A stretch of DNA of 64,000 nucleotides from Pseudomonas mohnii (GTDB lineage: Bacteria > Pseudomonadota > Gammaproteobacteria > Pseudomonadales > Pseudomonadaceae). The position numbers were made by a program, and so were the translations under genes. Location of the stretch: contig NZ_FNRV01000001.1 in the NCBI RefSeq assembly GCF_900105115.1, positions 4,193,501 through 4,257,500 on the forward strand, given 5' to 3'. Of this stretch, positions 1 through 9,802 are shown piece after piece. Below the pieces are notes generated by a model that worked only from the letters and a program-made list of their open reading frames with translations, was not told the origin of the DNA and ran no database searches. Numbering within the stretch: position 1 is the first letter of the stretch; the number at the start of each line of letters is the position of its first letter.

Positions 1-1664
1 CGCTGCTGCACACCACCATCATCGAGCACAGCTACATGCACTGCTGGCGCCACAAGACGCCACTGATCTACCGTGCCACCGCGCAGTGGTTCATCGGCAT
101 GGACAAGCAGCCAACCACCGGTGACACCCTGCGCCAGCGCTCGCTCAAAGCCATCGAAGAGACCAAGTTCGTGCCGGCCTGGGGCCAGGCGCGACTGCAC
201 TCGATGATCGCCAACCGTCCGGACTGGTGCATCTCCCGTCAGCGCAACTGGGGGGTACCGATCCCGTTCTTCCTGAATAAGGAAAGCGGCGAGCTGCACC
301 CACGTACCGTCGAGCTGATGGAAGAAGTCGCCAAGCGCGTCGAAGTCGAAGGCATCGAAGCGTGGTTCAAGCTGGATGCCGCCGAGCTGCTCGGTGATGA
401 AGCGCCACAGTACGACAAGATCAGCGACACCCTGGACGTCTGGTTCGACTCGGGCACCACGCATTGGCACGTCCTGCGCGGCTCGCACCCGATGGGCCAC
501 GAAACCGGGCCACGCGCCGACCTGTACCTGGAAGGCTCGGACCAGCACCGTGGCTGGTTCCACTCGTCGCTGCTGACCGGTTGCGCCATCGACAACCACG
601 CGCCGTACCGCGAACTGCTGACCCACGGCTTTACCGTCGACGAGTCCGGCCGCAAGATGTCCAAGTCCTTGGGCAACGTCATTGCACCGCAGAAAGTCAA
701 CGACACCCTGGGCGCCGACATCATGCGTCTGTGGGTCGCGTCGACCGATTACTCGGGTGAAATGGCGGTTTCCGAGCAGATCCTGCAACGCAGTGCGGAC
801 GCCTACCGGCGTATCCGTAACACCGCGCGTTTCCTGCTCTCGAACCTGACCGGCTTCAACCCGGCCACCGACCTGCTGCCGGCCGAAGAAATGCTGGCAC
901 TGGACCGTTGGGCCGTGGATCGCACCTTGCTGCTGCAACGCGAGCTGCAAGAGCACTACGGTGAATACCGCTTCTGGAACGTCTACTCCAAGATCCACAA
1001 CTTCTGCGTGCAGGAGCTGGGCGGTTTCTACCTGGACATCATCAAGGACCGCCAGTACACCACCGGCGCCGACAGCAAGGCCCGTCGTTCGTGCCAGACC
1101 GCGCTGTTCCACATCTCCGAAGCGCTGGTGCGCTGGATCGCGCCGATCCTGGCGTTCACCGCCGACGAGCTGTGGCAATACCTGCCGGGCGAGCGCAACG
1201 AATCGGTGATGCTCAACACCTGGTACGAAGGCCTGACCGAATTGCCGGAAGGTTTCGAACTCGGTCGCGCCTACTGGGATCGCATCATGGAAGTGAAGGT
1301 TGCGGTCAACAAAGAGATGGAAATCCAGCGCGCGGCGAAAGCCGTCGGTGGCAACCTGCAGGCTGAAGTGACGCTGTTCGCCGAAGACGCGCTGAGCGCC
1401 GACCTGGCCAAACTGAGCAACGAACTGCGTTTCGTGCTGATCACCTCCACCGCCAGCGTCGCACCTTTCGTGCAGGCGCCGGCCGATGCCGTGGTCACCG
1501 AAGTCAGCGGCCTGAAGTTGAAGATCGTCAAGTCGGCCTTCGCCAAGTGCGCCCGTTGCTGGCACTGCCGTGAAGACGTCGGCGTGAATCCGGAGCATCC
1601 GGAAATCTGCGGTCGTTGCGTCGACAACATCAGCGGCGCTGGCGAGGTTCGTCACTATGCCTAA
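1..1664 (+). CDS. ileS: Isoleucyl-tRNA synthetase, 3' part (5' end outside window)
   Basis: Charges tRNA-Ile with isoleucine in the cytoplasm. The frame is open from base 3 with no start in the window, so about 550 C-terminal residues of a roughly 940-residue enzyme are present. Visible are the synthetase segment [18 protein letters not shown], the class I signature [10 protein letters not shown] (near base 650), the anticodon-binding domain, and a C-terminal zinc ribbon with CxxC pairs (CARCWHC, CGRC). The 3' end overlaps lspA by 8 bases, and fkpB follows, so the three are probably co-transcribed. The neighbourhood matches ileS-lspA-fkpB-ispH of other pseudomonads. Confidence 0.97.
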   Translation, partial: LLHTTIIEHSYMHCWRHKTPLIYRATAQWFIGMDKQPTTGDTLRQRSLKAIEETKFVPAWGQARLHSMIANRPDWCISRQRNWGVPIPFFLNKESGELHPRTVELMEEVAKRVEVEGIEAWFKLDAAELLGDEAPQYDKISDTLDVWFDSGTTHWHVLRGSHPMGHETGPRADLYLEGSDQHRGWFHSSLLTGCAIDNHAPYRELLTHGFTVDESGRKMSKSLGNVIAPQKVNDTLGADIMRLWVASTDYSGEMAVSEQILQRSADAYRRIRNTARFLLSNLTGFNPATDLLPAEEMLALDRWAVDRTLLLQRELQEHYGEYRFWNVYSKIHNFCVQELGGFYLDIIKDRQYTTGADSKARRSCQTALFHISEALVRWIAPILAFTADELWQYLPGERNESVMLNTWYEGLTELPEGFELGRAYWDRIMEVKVAVNKEMEIQRAAKAVGGNLQAEVTLFAEDALSADLAKLSNELRFVLITSTASVAPFVQAPADAVVTEVSGLKLKIVKSAFAKCARCWHCREDVGVNPEHPEICGRCVDNISGAGEVRHYA

Positions 1665-2169
1665 TGCTGTTGGCCGTTTCGGACGGCTGAGCTGGCTCTG
1701 GTTGAGTTTGCTGGTCCTGGTCATCGACCAGGCCAGCAAGTTCTACTTCGAAGGCAAGCTTGCGATGTACCAGCAAATCGTGGTGATCCCCGATTACTTC
1801 AGCTGGACCCTGGCCTACAACACTGGCGCGGCGTTCAGCTTCCTGGCGGACAGTTCCGGTTGGCAGCGCTGGCTGTTTGCACTGATCGCGGTGCTGGTCA
1901 GTGCGGTGCTGGTGGTCTGGCTCAAGCGCCTGGGGCGCAACGAAACCTGGCTGGCCATCGCCCTGGCGTTGGTGCTCGGTGGTGCGTTGGGCAATCTGTA
2001 TGACCGCATTGCCTTGGGGCATGTGATCGATTTCATCCTGGTGCATTGGCAGAACCGCTGGTATTTCCCGGCGTTCAACTTTGCCGACAGTGCAATTACC
2101 GTCGGTGCCGTGATGTTGGCACTGGATATGTTCAAAAGTAAAAAGACCGGAGAAGCCGTTCATGACTGA
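1657..2169 (+). CDS. lspA: Lipoprotein signal peptidase (signal peptidase II)
   Basis: Inner-membrane aspartic protease that cuts prolipoprotein signal peptides after lipid attachment; its substrates would include the lipoproteins BamD and LpoP encoded in this window. The 170 residues are the usual family length, with four hydrophobic segments. The conserved motifs are present: [17 protein letters not shown] and FNFADSAI, the last two carrying the catalytic aspartates. The ATG at 1657 lies inside the ileS end (8-base overlap), and the 3' end overlaps fkpB by 8 bases, which suggests translational coupling along the operon. Confidence 0.97.
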   Translation: MPNAVGRFGRLSWLWLSLLVLVIDQASKFYFEGKLAMYQQIVVIPDYFSWTLAYNTGAAFSFLADSSGWQRWLFALIAVLVSAVLVVWLKRLGRNETWLAIALALVLGGALGNLYDRIALGHVIDFILVHWQNRWYFPAFNFADSAITVGAVMLALDMFKSKKTGEAVHD

Positions 2170-2614
2170 ACAGGTATTGGCTGAGCAACGCATTGGCCAG
2201 AACACGGAAGTCACCTTGCATTTCGCATTGCGCCTGGAGAATGGCGACACGGTGGACAGCACCTTCGACAAAGCCCCGGCGACCTTCAAGGTCGGTGACG
2301 GCAACCTGTTGCCAGGTTTCGAAGCGGCGTTGTTCGGTTTCAAGGCTGGCGACAAGCGTACTCTGAGCATCGAGCCGGAAAACGCCTTCGGCCAGCCCAA
2401 TCCGCAAAATGTGCAGATCATTCCGCGCTCTCAGTTCCAGGACATGGAGCTGTCGCCTGGTCTGTTGGTGATCTTCAATGATGCGGCCAATACTGAATTG
2501 CCAGGTGTGGTGAAAGAGTTCGATGATGCTCAAGTGACCATCGACTTCAATCACCCGCTGGCAGGCAAGACGCTGACCTTTGACGTGGAAATCATTTCCG
2601 TCACAGCGCTGTAA
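2162..2614 (+). CDS. fkpB: FKBP-type peptidyl-prolyl cis-trans isomerase (SlpA/FkpB type)
   Basis: Cytoplasmic prolyl isomerase/chaperone of the SlyD-like FKBP group. The 150 residues show the FKBP core (LENGDTVDSTF, LLPGFEAALFGFKAGDKRTL) and the inserted flap domain (PENAFGQPNPQNVQ, FNHPLAGKTLTFDVEI). The histidine-rich tail of SlyD is lacking, which favours FkpB/SlpA. The start at 2162 overlaps the lspA end by 8 bases. It is the third gene of ileS-lspA-fkpB; ispH follows after a REP pair of about 140 bases. Confidence 0.93.
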   Translation: MTEQVLAEQRIGQNTEVTLHFALRLENGDTVDSTFDKAPATFKVGDGNLLPGFEAALFGFKAGDKRTLSIEPENAFGQPNPQNVQIIPRSQFQDMELSPGLLVIFNDAANTELPGVVKEFDDAQVTIDFNHPLAGKTLTFDVEIISVTAL

Positions 2615-2631
2615 CTGACCAAACCGGCTCG

Positions 2632-2735
2632 TTGTAGGCGCGAGCCCGCTCGCGAAGGACTCAAAGACACCGCTTTCATTCAGAATGATCGCATTGTCGT
2701 TGACGCCCATCGCGAGCGGGCTCGCTCCTACAGGG
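2632..2735. repeat. REP pair (inverted)
   Basis: Two oppositely oriented copies of the Pseudomonas REP core: TGTAGGCGCGAGCCCGCTCG near 2633-2654 and CGCGAGCGGGCTCGCTCC near 2711-2728. They can fold separately or pair with each other. They sit between fkpB and ispH. Related copies occur at 17351, 19948, 33950, 35970, 38423, 40446 and 48732. Confidence 0.85.
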
Positions 2736-2753
2736 CAAGACACGAGGCACAGC

Positions 2754-3701
2754 ATGCAAATCAAACTCGCCAACCCCCGTGGCTTCTGCGCCGGTGTGGA
2801 CCGCGCGATCGAAATCGTCAACCGCGCCCTGGAAGTGTTCGGTCCTCCGATCTACGTACGCCACGAAGTGGTCCATAACAAATTCGTCGTCGAAGACCTG
2901 CGCGCGCGCGGGGCGATTTTCGTCGAGGAACTGGATCAGGTGCCGGACGATGTGATCGTGATCTTCAGTGCCCACGGTGTTTCCCAGGCCGTTCGCACTG
3001 AAGCTGCCGGGCGGGGCCTGAAAGTGTTCGACGCCACCTGCCCACTGGTGACCAAGGTGCACATCGAAGTGGCGCGCTACAGCCGCGACGGTCGCGAATG
3101 CATTCTCATCGGCCACGCCGGTCACCCGGAAGTCGAAGGCACCATGGGCCAATACGACGCGAGCAATGGTGGTGCGATCTATCTGGTCGAGGACGAAAAA
3201 GACGTCGCCGAACTGCAAGTGCACAACCCCGAGAAACTGGCGTTCGTCACCCAGACCACCCTGTCCATGGACGACACCAGCCGTGTCATCGACGCCCTGC
3301 GTACGCGTTTCCCGGCCATCGGTGGTCCGCGCAAGGACGACATCTGCTACGCCACGCAAAACCGTCAGGATGCGGTCAAGCAACTGGCCGACGAATGCGA
3401 TGTCGTGTTGGTGGTTGGCAGTCCGAACAGCTCCAACTCCAATCGCCTGCGTGAGCTCGCCGAGCGCATGGCGACCCCGGCCTACCTGATCGACGGTGCT
3501 GAAGACCTGCAAAAAAGCTGGTTCGACGGCGTCGAGCGCATCGGCATCACGGCAGGCGCTTCTGCACCGGAAGTCCTGGTGCGCGGCGTGATCCAGCAGT
3601 TGCAAGCCTGGGGCGCTACTGGTGCTGATGAACTGGCCGGCCGCGAGGAGAACATCACATTCTCCATGCCTAAAGAGTTGCGCGTTCGTTCCCTGCTCTG
3701 A
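2754..3701 (+). CDS. ispH: 4-hydroxy-3-methylbut-2-enyl diphosphate reductase
   Basis: Last step of the MEP isoprenoid pathway: an iron-sulphur enzyme reducing HMBPP to IPP and DMAPP. The 315 residues are full length. The start at 2754 begins [19 protein letters not shown], the usual N-terminus with the first cluster cysteine. The other ligands appear in DATCPLV and near the C-terminus around [21 protein letters not shown] and [10 protein letters not shown] are also family motifs. Its last 32 bases overlap the 3' end of the convergent fimT-like gene, so the two messages would be complementary at their ends. Confidence 0.97.
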   Translation: MQIKLANPRGFCAGVDRAIEIVNRALEVFGPPIYVRHEVVHNKFVVEDLRARGAIFVEELDQVPDDVIVIFSAHGVSQAVRTEAAGRGLKVFDATCPLVTKVHIEVARYSRDGRECILIGHAGHPEVEGTMGQYDASNGGAIYLVEDEKDVAELQVHNPEKLAFVTQTTLSMDDTSRVIDALRTRFPAIGGPRKDDICYATQNRQDAVKQLADECDVVLVVGSPNSSNSNRLRELAERMATPAYLIDGAEDLQKSWFDGVERIGITAGASAPEVLVRGVIQQLQAWGATGADELAGREENITFSMPKELRVRSLL

Positions 3702-4221
3702 TTCCTTCCCCTCCTGCGCATAATGCCTGTTCAGCTTTTTCGCTGCGCAGGCTGACGCGGCCGGTGGACGCCAGTACCACCTGGTGCCGGCTCACTGGTT
3801 CGCGGCTGGCGCAAACGTGTAATGTCCCCGATTGAAGGCCTTTTTTCGCCGGTTCGCCCAAATGACTGAAGCGTACTGACGTCCTGACATGTTGATTGCC
3901 GAACACCGGCACTCGGTTTCCGCTCCGGTGCTCCATCAGTAGCGGATTGCTGATGTCCTCATGCCCCTTGCCGCTGACATCCAGGACGATTCGCCAGCCC
4001 TGGCTCCAGTCATCGTTTATGCCATGAATGACGACGGACTGGTTTCGTGTGATCGCGGCGACTCTTGCGCTACGCATTCCGCTGGCAAGTGACTTCGCTG
4101 TCTCCTCGCGATAGGTCGATTCTGACAGTGCCGCAAACGCCGGACTGACCAAGTGCAGAACAATCCCGACAATTGTCAGTCCCATGAGCAGTTCGATCAG
4201 GCTGAAACCGCGCTGATGCAT
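3670..4221 (-). CDS. fimT: GspH/FimT family type IV minor pilin
   Basis: Pilin-like protein of 183 residues with a class III prepilin leader MHQRG followed by [20 protein letters not shown], so it would be cut by PilD after glycine and methylated at Phe1. The Glu5 needed for filament assembly is present (FSLIE). The rest resembles the GspH/FimT fold ([31 protein letters not shown]). It is divergent from the fimU-pilVWX block, while in P. aeruginosa fimT runs with fimU (from memory). The 3' end overlaps ispH by 32 bases. The symbol is assigned by family and position; FimT and FimU types are hard to separate by eye. Confidence 0.8.
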   Translation of the reverse strand: MHQRGFSLIELLMGLTIVGIVLHLVSPAFAALSESTYREETAKSLASGMRSARVAAITRNQSVVIHGINDDWSQGWRIVLDVSGKGHEDISNPLLMEHRSGNRVPVFGNQHVRTSVRFSHLGEPAKKGLQSGTLHVCASREPVSRHQVVLASTGRVSLRSEKAEQALCAGGEGIRAGNERATL

Positions 4222-4351
4222 GACATTTCCCTCCCTGAAGTTTTCTCGGCCGAGCAATCCATGCGCGGGCGATGGCAATGCAACCGGAATTTGGCGGCCG
4301 CATGTTCTGGCGAGCAACAGCAGGTATAGCCAACGGCAGCAAAGGGCACCG

Positions 4352-4825
4352 ATGCAACATCGTTCAAATGGTTTCACGTTGCTGGAGTTGCTGGTGGCGA
4401 TTGCGGTCTTTCTGGTCCTGATCACCCTGGCTGTACCGGCGTTTACGCGTTCGGCGCAAATCACCAGGGCCGATACTGAAATCGGTGATCTGCAACATGC
4501 TCTTAACTTCGCACGACTGGAGGCGATCAATCGCGGAGTGACGACCCGCGTGCGCCCGACGGCGGGTGGCAGCGCATGGACCGGGGAGTTGTCGGTGTAT
4601 GACGGAACCAGTACGCCGGCGAATGTATTGCGGGTTGTGCCGGCGATGAGCAGTGGCGCGACGCTGACGCTAACCTCGGGTGTGTCGGCCATCGATTTCA
4701 ACAATCTGGGAGGGTTGTCGTCACCGTCCACGGCGGTGGTGATCAGTTATGTATTGGGTGCGCAAAGCAGGACGTTGAACCTGTGTTTGAACGGACGAAT
4801 TCTATTGGGTGGAAGTTGCGGATGA
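4352..4825 (+). CDS. fimU: GspH/FimU family type IV minor pilin
   Basis: Minor pilin of 157 residues that probably helps prime pilus assembly. It has a short leader ending in glycine and the hydrophobic N-terminal helix GFTLLELLVAIAVFLVLITL with Glu5. The body resembles GspH (LQHALNFARLEAINRGVTTR). The start at 4352 is chosen because it gives a normal 8-residue leader (MQHRSNG). It is the first gene of a run with tight overlaps, sharing ATGA with pilV. The 130-base gap to the divergent fimT should hold the promoters of both. Confidence 0.85.
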   Translation: MQHRSNGFTLLELLVAIAVFLVLITLAVPAFTRSAQITRADTEIGDLQHALNFARLEAINRGVTTRVRPTAGGSAWTGELSVYDGTSTPANVLRVVPAMSSGATLTLTSGVSAIDFNNLGGLSSPSTAVVISYVLGAQSRTLNLCLNGRILLGGSCG

Positions 4826-5271
4826 GGCAATGGCGCAAAGGTGCACAGGAGGGCATGACACTGATCGAAGTCCTGGTTGCATTGTTGATTCTGAGCGTGG
4901 GTCTGTTGGGGGCGGCGGCATTGCAGCTGAATGCACTCAAGTACACGGACAGTGCGCGCATGACCAGCCAGGCCAGTTTTATCGCCTACGACATGATGGA
5001 CCGCATTCGCGCCAACGCGGCCGCCGACTACACCGTTACGCCACCGACCTCGGGCAATCCGAACGTTGCCCGGGACCAGGATCTCTACGATTTCACCAGT
5101 AACATCATTGGTTTTGGCGGCCCCAGTGCGACCGGCAGCATCAGCCTCAATCAGCGCGTGTACACCATCACCATTTCCTGGGACGACTCACGGGCCGCCA
5201 ACAGCGCCGAATCCCGTCGCAGCTTCGTCCTGAGCAGCCGGGCCACTGTCGACCCGGTGGGCACGCCATGA
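4822..5271 (+). CDS. pilV: Type IV pilus modification/minor pilin PilV
   Basis: Minor pilin of 149 residues. The leader MRQWRKGAQEG precedes MTLIEVLVALLILSVGLLGA, the typical PilV N-terminus, with the LQLNALKY segment that follows in the family. The ATG at 4822 overlaps the fimU stop (ATGA) and is preferred over an upstream ATG at 4783 because of the overlap and the GGTGGAAG-type ribosome binding site. The stop overlaps the pilW start in the same ATGA fashion, indicating one translationally coupled operon. Confidence 0.9.
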   Translation: MRQWRKGAQEGMTLIEVLVALLILSVGLLGAAALQLNALKYTDSARMTSQASFIAYDMMDRIRANAAADYTVTPPTSGNPNVARDQDLYDFTSNIIGFGGPSATGSISLNQRVYTITISWDDSRAANSAESRRSFVLSSRATVDPVGTP

Positions 5272-5981
5272 ACGGTTCCAGTCGAGGGTTTGGCCTGATC
5301 GAATTGCTCATCGCCCTGGCGTTGAGCCTGGTTGTGGTGTTGGGCGTGGTGCAGGTGTTCATCGCCGCCAAAAACACTTACGTCAGTCAGAACGCCGCCG
5401 CAGCCATGCAGGAAGATGCGCGTTTCGTGCTGAGCAAAATGATTCAGGAAATCCGTATGGTCGGCATGTTCGGCTGTCTGGAGACCATCACCGCGGAGGG
5501 GGCGGCGCGTGATTTCAATGCCAGTCGGATAACGCCGATCAGTTGGGACAATGCCCGCCAAAGCCTGACGCTGGTGACGGCGGATGTCGGCAGTAACGGT
5601 GGGACGCCGACATGGACCGTGGTCTCCGATTGTCGGACCGGTGCGACGGCTTACAGTGAGTCGCGTACGCCTGGTCCCGGCCAACTGGCATTTCCGATCC
5701 GGCGGATAGCCTATGGCTTGAGAAAGGATCAGCTGACGATTGCCGTCGGCAATGGCGCACCGCTCCGGCAGCCGCTGGTGGATAACGTCAAAGCCTTTGA
5801 CGTGAGCTTCGGCATTGCCAGCTCTGCCACGGATATCGCCGCGTCCAGCTATAGCAGCAATCCGTCTGACCCGGCACGCATTCGCAGCGTGCGGCTGAGC
5901 CTGACGCTCTTCGACCCTCACCATCGGGTAAGCGATCAAACCTTCAACGTGGTTGCCGCTCTGCGCAATCGCCTGCCATGA
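5268..5981 (+). CDS. pilW: Type IV pilus minor pilin PilW
   Basis: Minor pilin of 237 residues, the usual size for PilW. N-terminus MNGSSRGFGLIELLIALALS carries the prepilin peptidase site and Glu5, followed by LVVVLGVVQVFIAAKNTY. The remainder fits the PilW family (MQEDARFVLSKMIQEIRMVGMFG). It starts inside the pilV stop (ATGA) and ends just before pilX. PilV, PilW and PilX interact in the priming complex of the P. aeruginosa pilus; the same role is inferred here. Confidence 0.9.
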   Translation: MNGSSRGFGLIELLIALALSLVVVLGVVQVFIAAKNTYVSQNAAAAMQEDARFVLSKMIQEIRMVGMFGCLETITAEGAARDFNASRITPISWDNARQSLTLVTADVGSNGGTPTWTVVSDCRTGATAYSESRTPGPGQLAFPIRRIAYGLRKDQLTIAVGNGAPLRQPLVDNVKAFDVSFGIASSATDIAASSYSSNPSDPARIRSVRLSLTLFDPHHRVSDQTFNVVAALRNRLP

Positions 5982-5992
5982 AGGGAGGGGCG

Positions 5993-6472
5993 ATGAGTTA
6001 TTCATCCGTGATTTCGTATCACCAGCGCGGCATGGCATTGCTCGTCAGCCTGGTATTCCTGTTGTTGCTGACGCTGACAGGTATCTCTTCAATGCAGAAC
6101 GCCACCTTGCAGGAAAAAATGGCCGGCAGCGTGAGCCTGCGCAATCAGTCGTTTCAAGGCGCCGAGGCTGCATTGCGGGTGGGCGAAAGCGCGGTGCAAC
6201 GGGGCGGTTTTGCGCTGCCGGATTGCAGCGGGCACCTTCAATGCGCTCCACCGGCCGAGTCGCTGACCATTACGTCTGCGGGTTTCAACGCTACCTCCGG
6301 AGTGATGTGGGTGGCGTCGGGCAAGGGCTTTTATGGCGTGCAAAACATCGGCGTCAGCCGCGACGCCGTGAATGTGCCGATCAATACACAGGCAACCTTG
6401 TACCGGATAACGGCGGTAGGCATCGCGGGCCATTCTCGCAGTGTTGTGGAGAGCATTTATGCCAAGTACTGA
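5993..6472 (+). CDS. pilX: Type IV pilus minor pilin PilX
   Basis: Minor pilin-like protein of 159 residues: an N-terminal basic stretch, then GMALLVSLVFLLLLTLTGIS and MQNATLQEKMAGS, which are hallmarks of PilX. As in other PilX proteins the residue at pilin position 5 is not glutamate, so this subunit is probably internal to the priming complex or the tip. I chose the ATG at 5993, with AGGGAGGGG placed 3 bases upstream; an ATG at 5978 overlapping the pilW stop is the alternative and would add five residues. Its 3' end overlaps the next gene by 14 bases. Confidence 0.85.
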   Translation: MSYSSVISYHQRGMALLVSLVFLLLLTLTGISSMQNATLQEKMAGSVSLRNQSFQGAEAALRVGESAVQRGGFALPDCSGHLQCAPPAESLTITSAGFNATSGVMWVASGKGFYGVQNIGVSRDAVNVPINTQATLYRITAVGIAGHSRSVVESIYAKY

Positions 6473-6872
6473 GCGGCCTGCCAGGTTCTGGCTGTTGCTG
6501 TGCGGTGTGATCATCGCGCTGAACCTGTCGGTGCCGGCCCAGGCCATCACGCCGCCGGATTCACCGGCGCTGGACCGGCGAACCTGTCTGGCCAATGGCA
6601 ACTGGTACGGTTTTTATCGCAACAATCATGGGCTGATACCCATCTGCCTGAAGCTGCCCGAAGCGATCAGCGCTAAGATGCTCGACAGCAACGACGATGG
6701 CGTGGTCGACGGCAACGATTTGCTTTCGAACGGCGTGACCTTCATCGGAGAAAATTCGCCCCGGGACGCCGATGACAATGGCGCGGAGGCGCACGAATCC
6801 ATTGGCGACGATACCCCGGGGCTGGAAAAATCCGGCGGCAGCCGTCGCATCATGTGGCGACAAATTCAGTAA
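6459..6872 (+). CDS. Small secreted EF-hand-like protein at the pilY1/pilY2 position
   Basis: A 137-residue protein of unknown function. It has a signal peptide (hydrophobic FWLLLCGVIIALNLS, likely cleavage after PAQA) and a near-perfect EF-hand/dockerin-type calcium loop DSNDDGVVDGND near residues 75-86. The tail is acidic and ends RRIMWRQIQ, which recalls the basic SWRE-like ending of PilY1 proteins as I remember them. The start at 6459 has GGAGA upstream and overlaps pilX by 14 bases. In P. aeruginosa this slot holds pilY1 (over 1100 residues, calcium-binding adhesin) and pilY2. No pilY1-sized gene exists here. It could be a PilY2-like protein, a shrunken PilY1 derivative or an unrelated substitute. 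Confidence 0.7.
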   Translation: MPSTERPARFWLLLCGVIIALNLSVPAQAITPPDSPALDRRTCLANGNWYGFYRNNHGLIPICLKLPEAISAKMLDSNDDGVVDGNDLLSNGVTFIGENSPRDADDNGAEAHESIGDDTPGLEKSGGSRRIMWRQIQ

Positions 6873-6886
6873 GTGAGAGTTGAGGC

Positions 6887-7288
6887 ATGCACAGATCCAA
6901 CCGCGGTTTTACCCTGATCGAAATTATGATCGTGATTGCAATCATCGGGATTGTCATGACCATTGCTGTCCCGAGCTTCACCGAATACCTGAACAAGGGC
7001 CGCCGTACCGAAGTGGCCAGTCTGCTTTCCGAGCAGGCGCAAATCCTTGAGCGCTTCTATTCGCAAAAAAATGTCTACACCGATGCCACCGGTCTGAGCG
7101 CCGGCAACGATTACTACACCATTACCCCGACTCTGACCGATCAGACGTTCCTGCTGACCGCCGTGCGCAAGCCGGGCACGAGCATGGCTGCGGACAAGTG
7201 CGGAGATTTCACTATGACCAATACCGGTGTCCGTGGCATGGTCAACGCCACGGCCGGCCTGACCGCCAAGGATTGCTGGGGTCGCTGA
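6887..7288 (+). CDS. pilE: Type IV pilus minor pilin PilE
   Basis: Minor pilin of 133 residues. MHRSNRGFTLIEIMIVIAII is a textbook class III signal with Glu5, followed by the PilE-like helix PSFTEYLNKGRRTEVASLLS. Two cysteines (ADKCGDF and KDCWGR) can form the C-terminal D-loop disulphide. The gene follows the EF-hand protein by 14 bases and ends the minor pilin operon. thiO begins 57 bases later on the same strand. Confidence 0.9.
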   Translation: MHRSNRGFTLIEIMIVIAIIGIVMTIAVPSFTEYLNKGRRTEVASLLSEQAQILERFYSQKNVYTDATGLSAGNDYYTITPTLTDQTFLLTAVRKPGTSMAADKCGDFTMTNTGVRGMVNATAGLTAKDCWGR

Positions 7289-7345
7289 GTTTACTTTTCG
7301 GACGCCCCTTTGCGTCCACTGTCTATTTATCGGTTGGATCAGAAC

Positions 7346-8446
7346 ATGACCAGGCAACAGCAAGTGGTGATTGTCGGCGGCGGGGTAATCGGGCTGCTGA
7401 CGGCATTCAATCTCGCGTCCGAAGTGCAGAGCGTTGTGCTGCTGGATCGCTCGAACGTGGGCCGGGAATCCTCCTGGGCAGGCGGCGGGATTGTTTCGCC
7501 GCTTTATCCATGGCGTTACAGCCCGGCGGTCACCGCATTGGCCCACTGGTCCCAGGATTTTTATCCACAGCTGGGTGAGCGCCTGTTTGCGGCCACCGGG
7601 GTTGATCCCGAGGTGCACATCACCGGTCTGTACTGGCTGGATCTGGATGACGAGGCCGAGGCGCTGGCGTGGGCTGCACGCGAGAACCGTCCATTGCGGG
7701 CTGTGGATATCTCGGCGGCACACGATGCGGTGCCGGTGCTGGGCGGCGGTTTTTCCCGGGCGATCTACATGGCTGATGTGGCCAACGTGCGCAATCCACG
7801 GCTGGTGAAGTCGCTCAAGGCTGCGTTGTCGGCGCTGCCGAACGTGACGATCCACGAGCAGTGTGAAGTCAGCGGGTTTCTCCGTGAAGGCGATAAAGTC
7901 GTTGGCGTGCACACCTCGACAGGGAGTGTCCATGCAGATCAGGTGGTCCTGACGGCGGGCGCCTGGAGCGGTGACTTGCTCAAGGGGCTGGGGCTGGAGT
8001 TGCCGGTCGAGCCGGTAAAAGGCCAGATGATTCTCTACAAGTGCGCCGCTGACTTTCTGCCAAGCATGGTGCTGGCCAAGGGGCGTTACGCGATTCCGCG
8101 GCGCGACGGACACATTCTGATTGGCAGTACCCTGGAGCATGAAGGCTATGACAAGACGCCGACCGAGTCGGCCCTGGAGAGCCTCAAGGCATCGGCGGTG
8201 GAGTTGATTCCGGCGCTGGCGGATGCAGAAGTGGTGGGGCATTGGGCCGGATTGCGCCCAGGTTCGCCGGAAGGCATTCCTTATATTGGTCGGGTGCCTG
8301 GATTTAATGGGTTGTGGCTCAACTGCGGGCACTACCGTAACGGTCTGGTACTGGCGCCGGCGTCGTGTCAGTTGTTCGCTGATGTGATGTTGGGGCGAGA
8401 GCCGATTATCGATCCTGCACCCTATGCGCCGACCGGTCGGATCTGA
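7346..8446 (+). CDS. thiO: Glycine oxidase ThiO (FAD-dependent)
   Basis: Flavoprotein that oxidises glycine to iminoglycine for the thiazole part of thiamine. The 366 residues start MTRQQQVVIVGGGVIGLLTA, a dinucleotide-binding GxGxxG fold, with the DAO-family segments ESSWAGGGIVSPLYPW and WAGLRPGSPEGIPYIG. The ATG at 7346 lies directly before the Rossmann strand. It is convergent with pilR, as in other pseudomonads, where thiO lies between the minor pilin genes and pilSR. Confidence 0.9.
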   Translation: MTRQQQVVIVGGGVIGLLTAFNLASEVQSVVLLDRSNVGRESSWAGGGIVSPLYPWRYSPAVTALAHWSQDFYPQLGERLFAATGVDPEVHITGLYWLDLDDEAEALAWAARENRPLRAVDISAAHDAVPVLGGGFSRAIYMADVANVRNPRLVKSLKAALSALPNVTIHEQCEVSGFLREGDKVVGVHTSTGSVHADQVVLTAGAWSGDLLKGLGLELPVEPVKGQMILYKCAADFLPSMVLAKGRYAIPRRDGHILIGSTLEHEGYDKTPTESALESLKASAVELIPALADAEVVGHWAGLRPGSPEGIPYIGRVPGFNGLWLNCGHYRNGLVLAPASCQLFADVMLGREPIIDPAPYAPTGRI

Positions 8447-8464
8447 GACAAGATCAAGAGCCGT

Positions 8465-9798
<1,334 letters not shown>

Positions 9799-9802
<4 letters not shown>

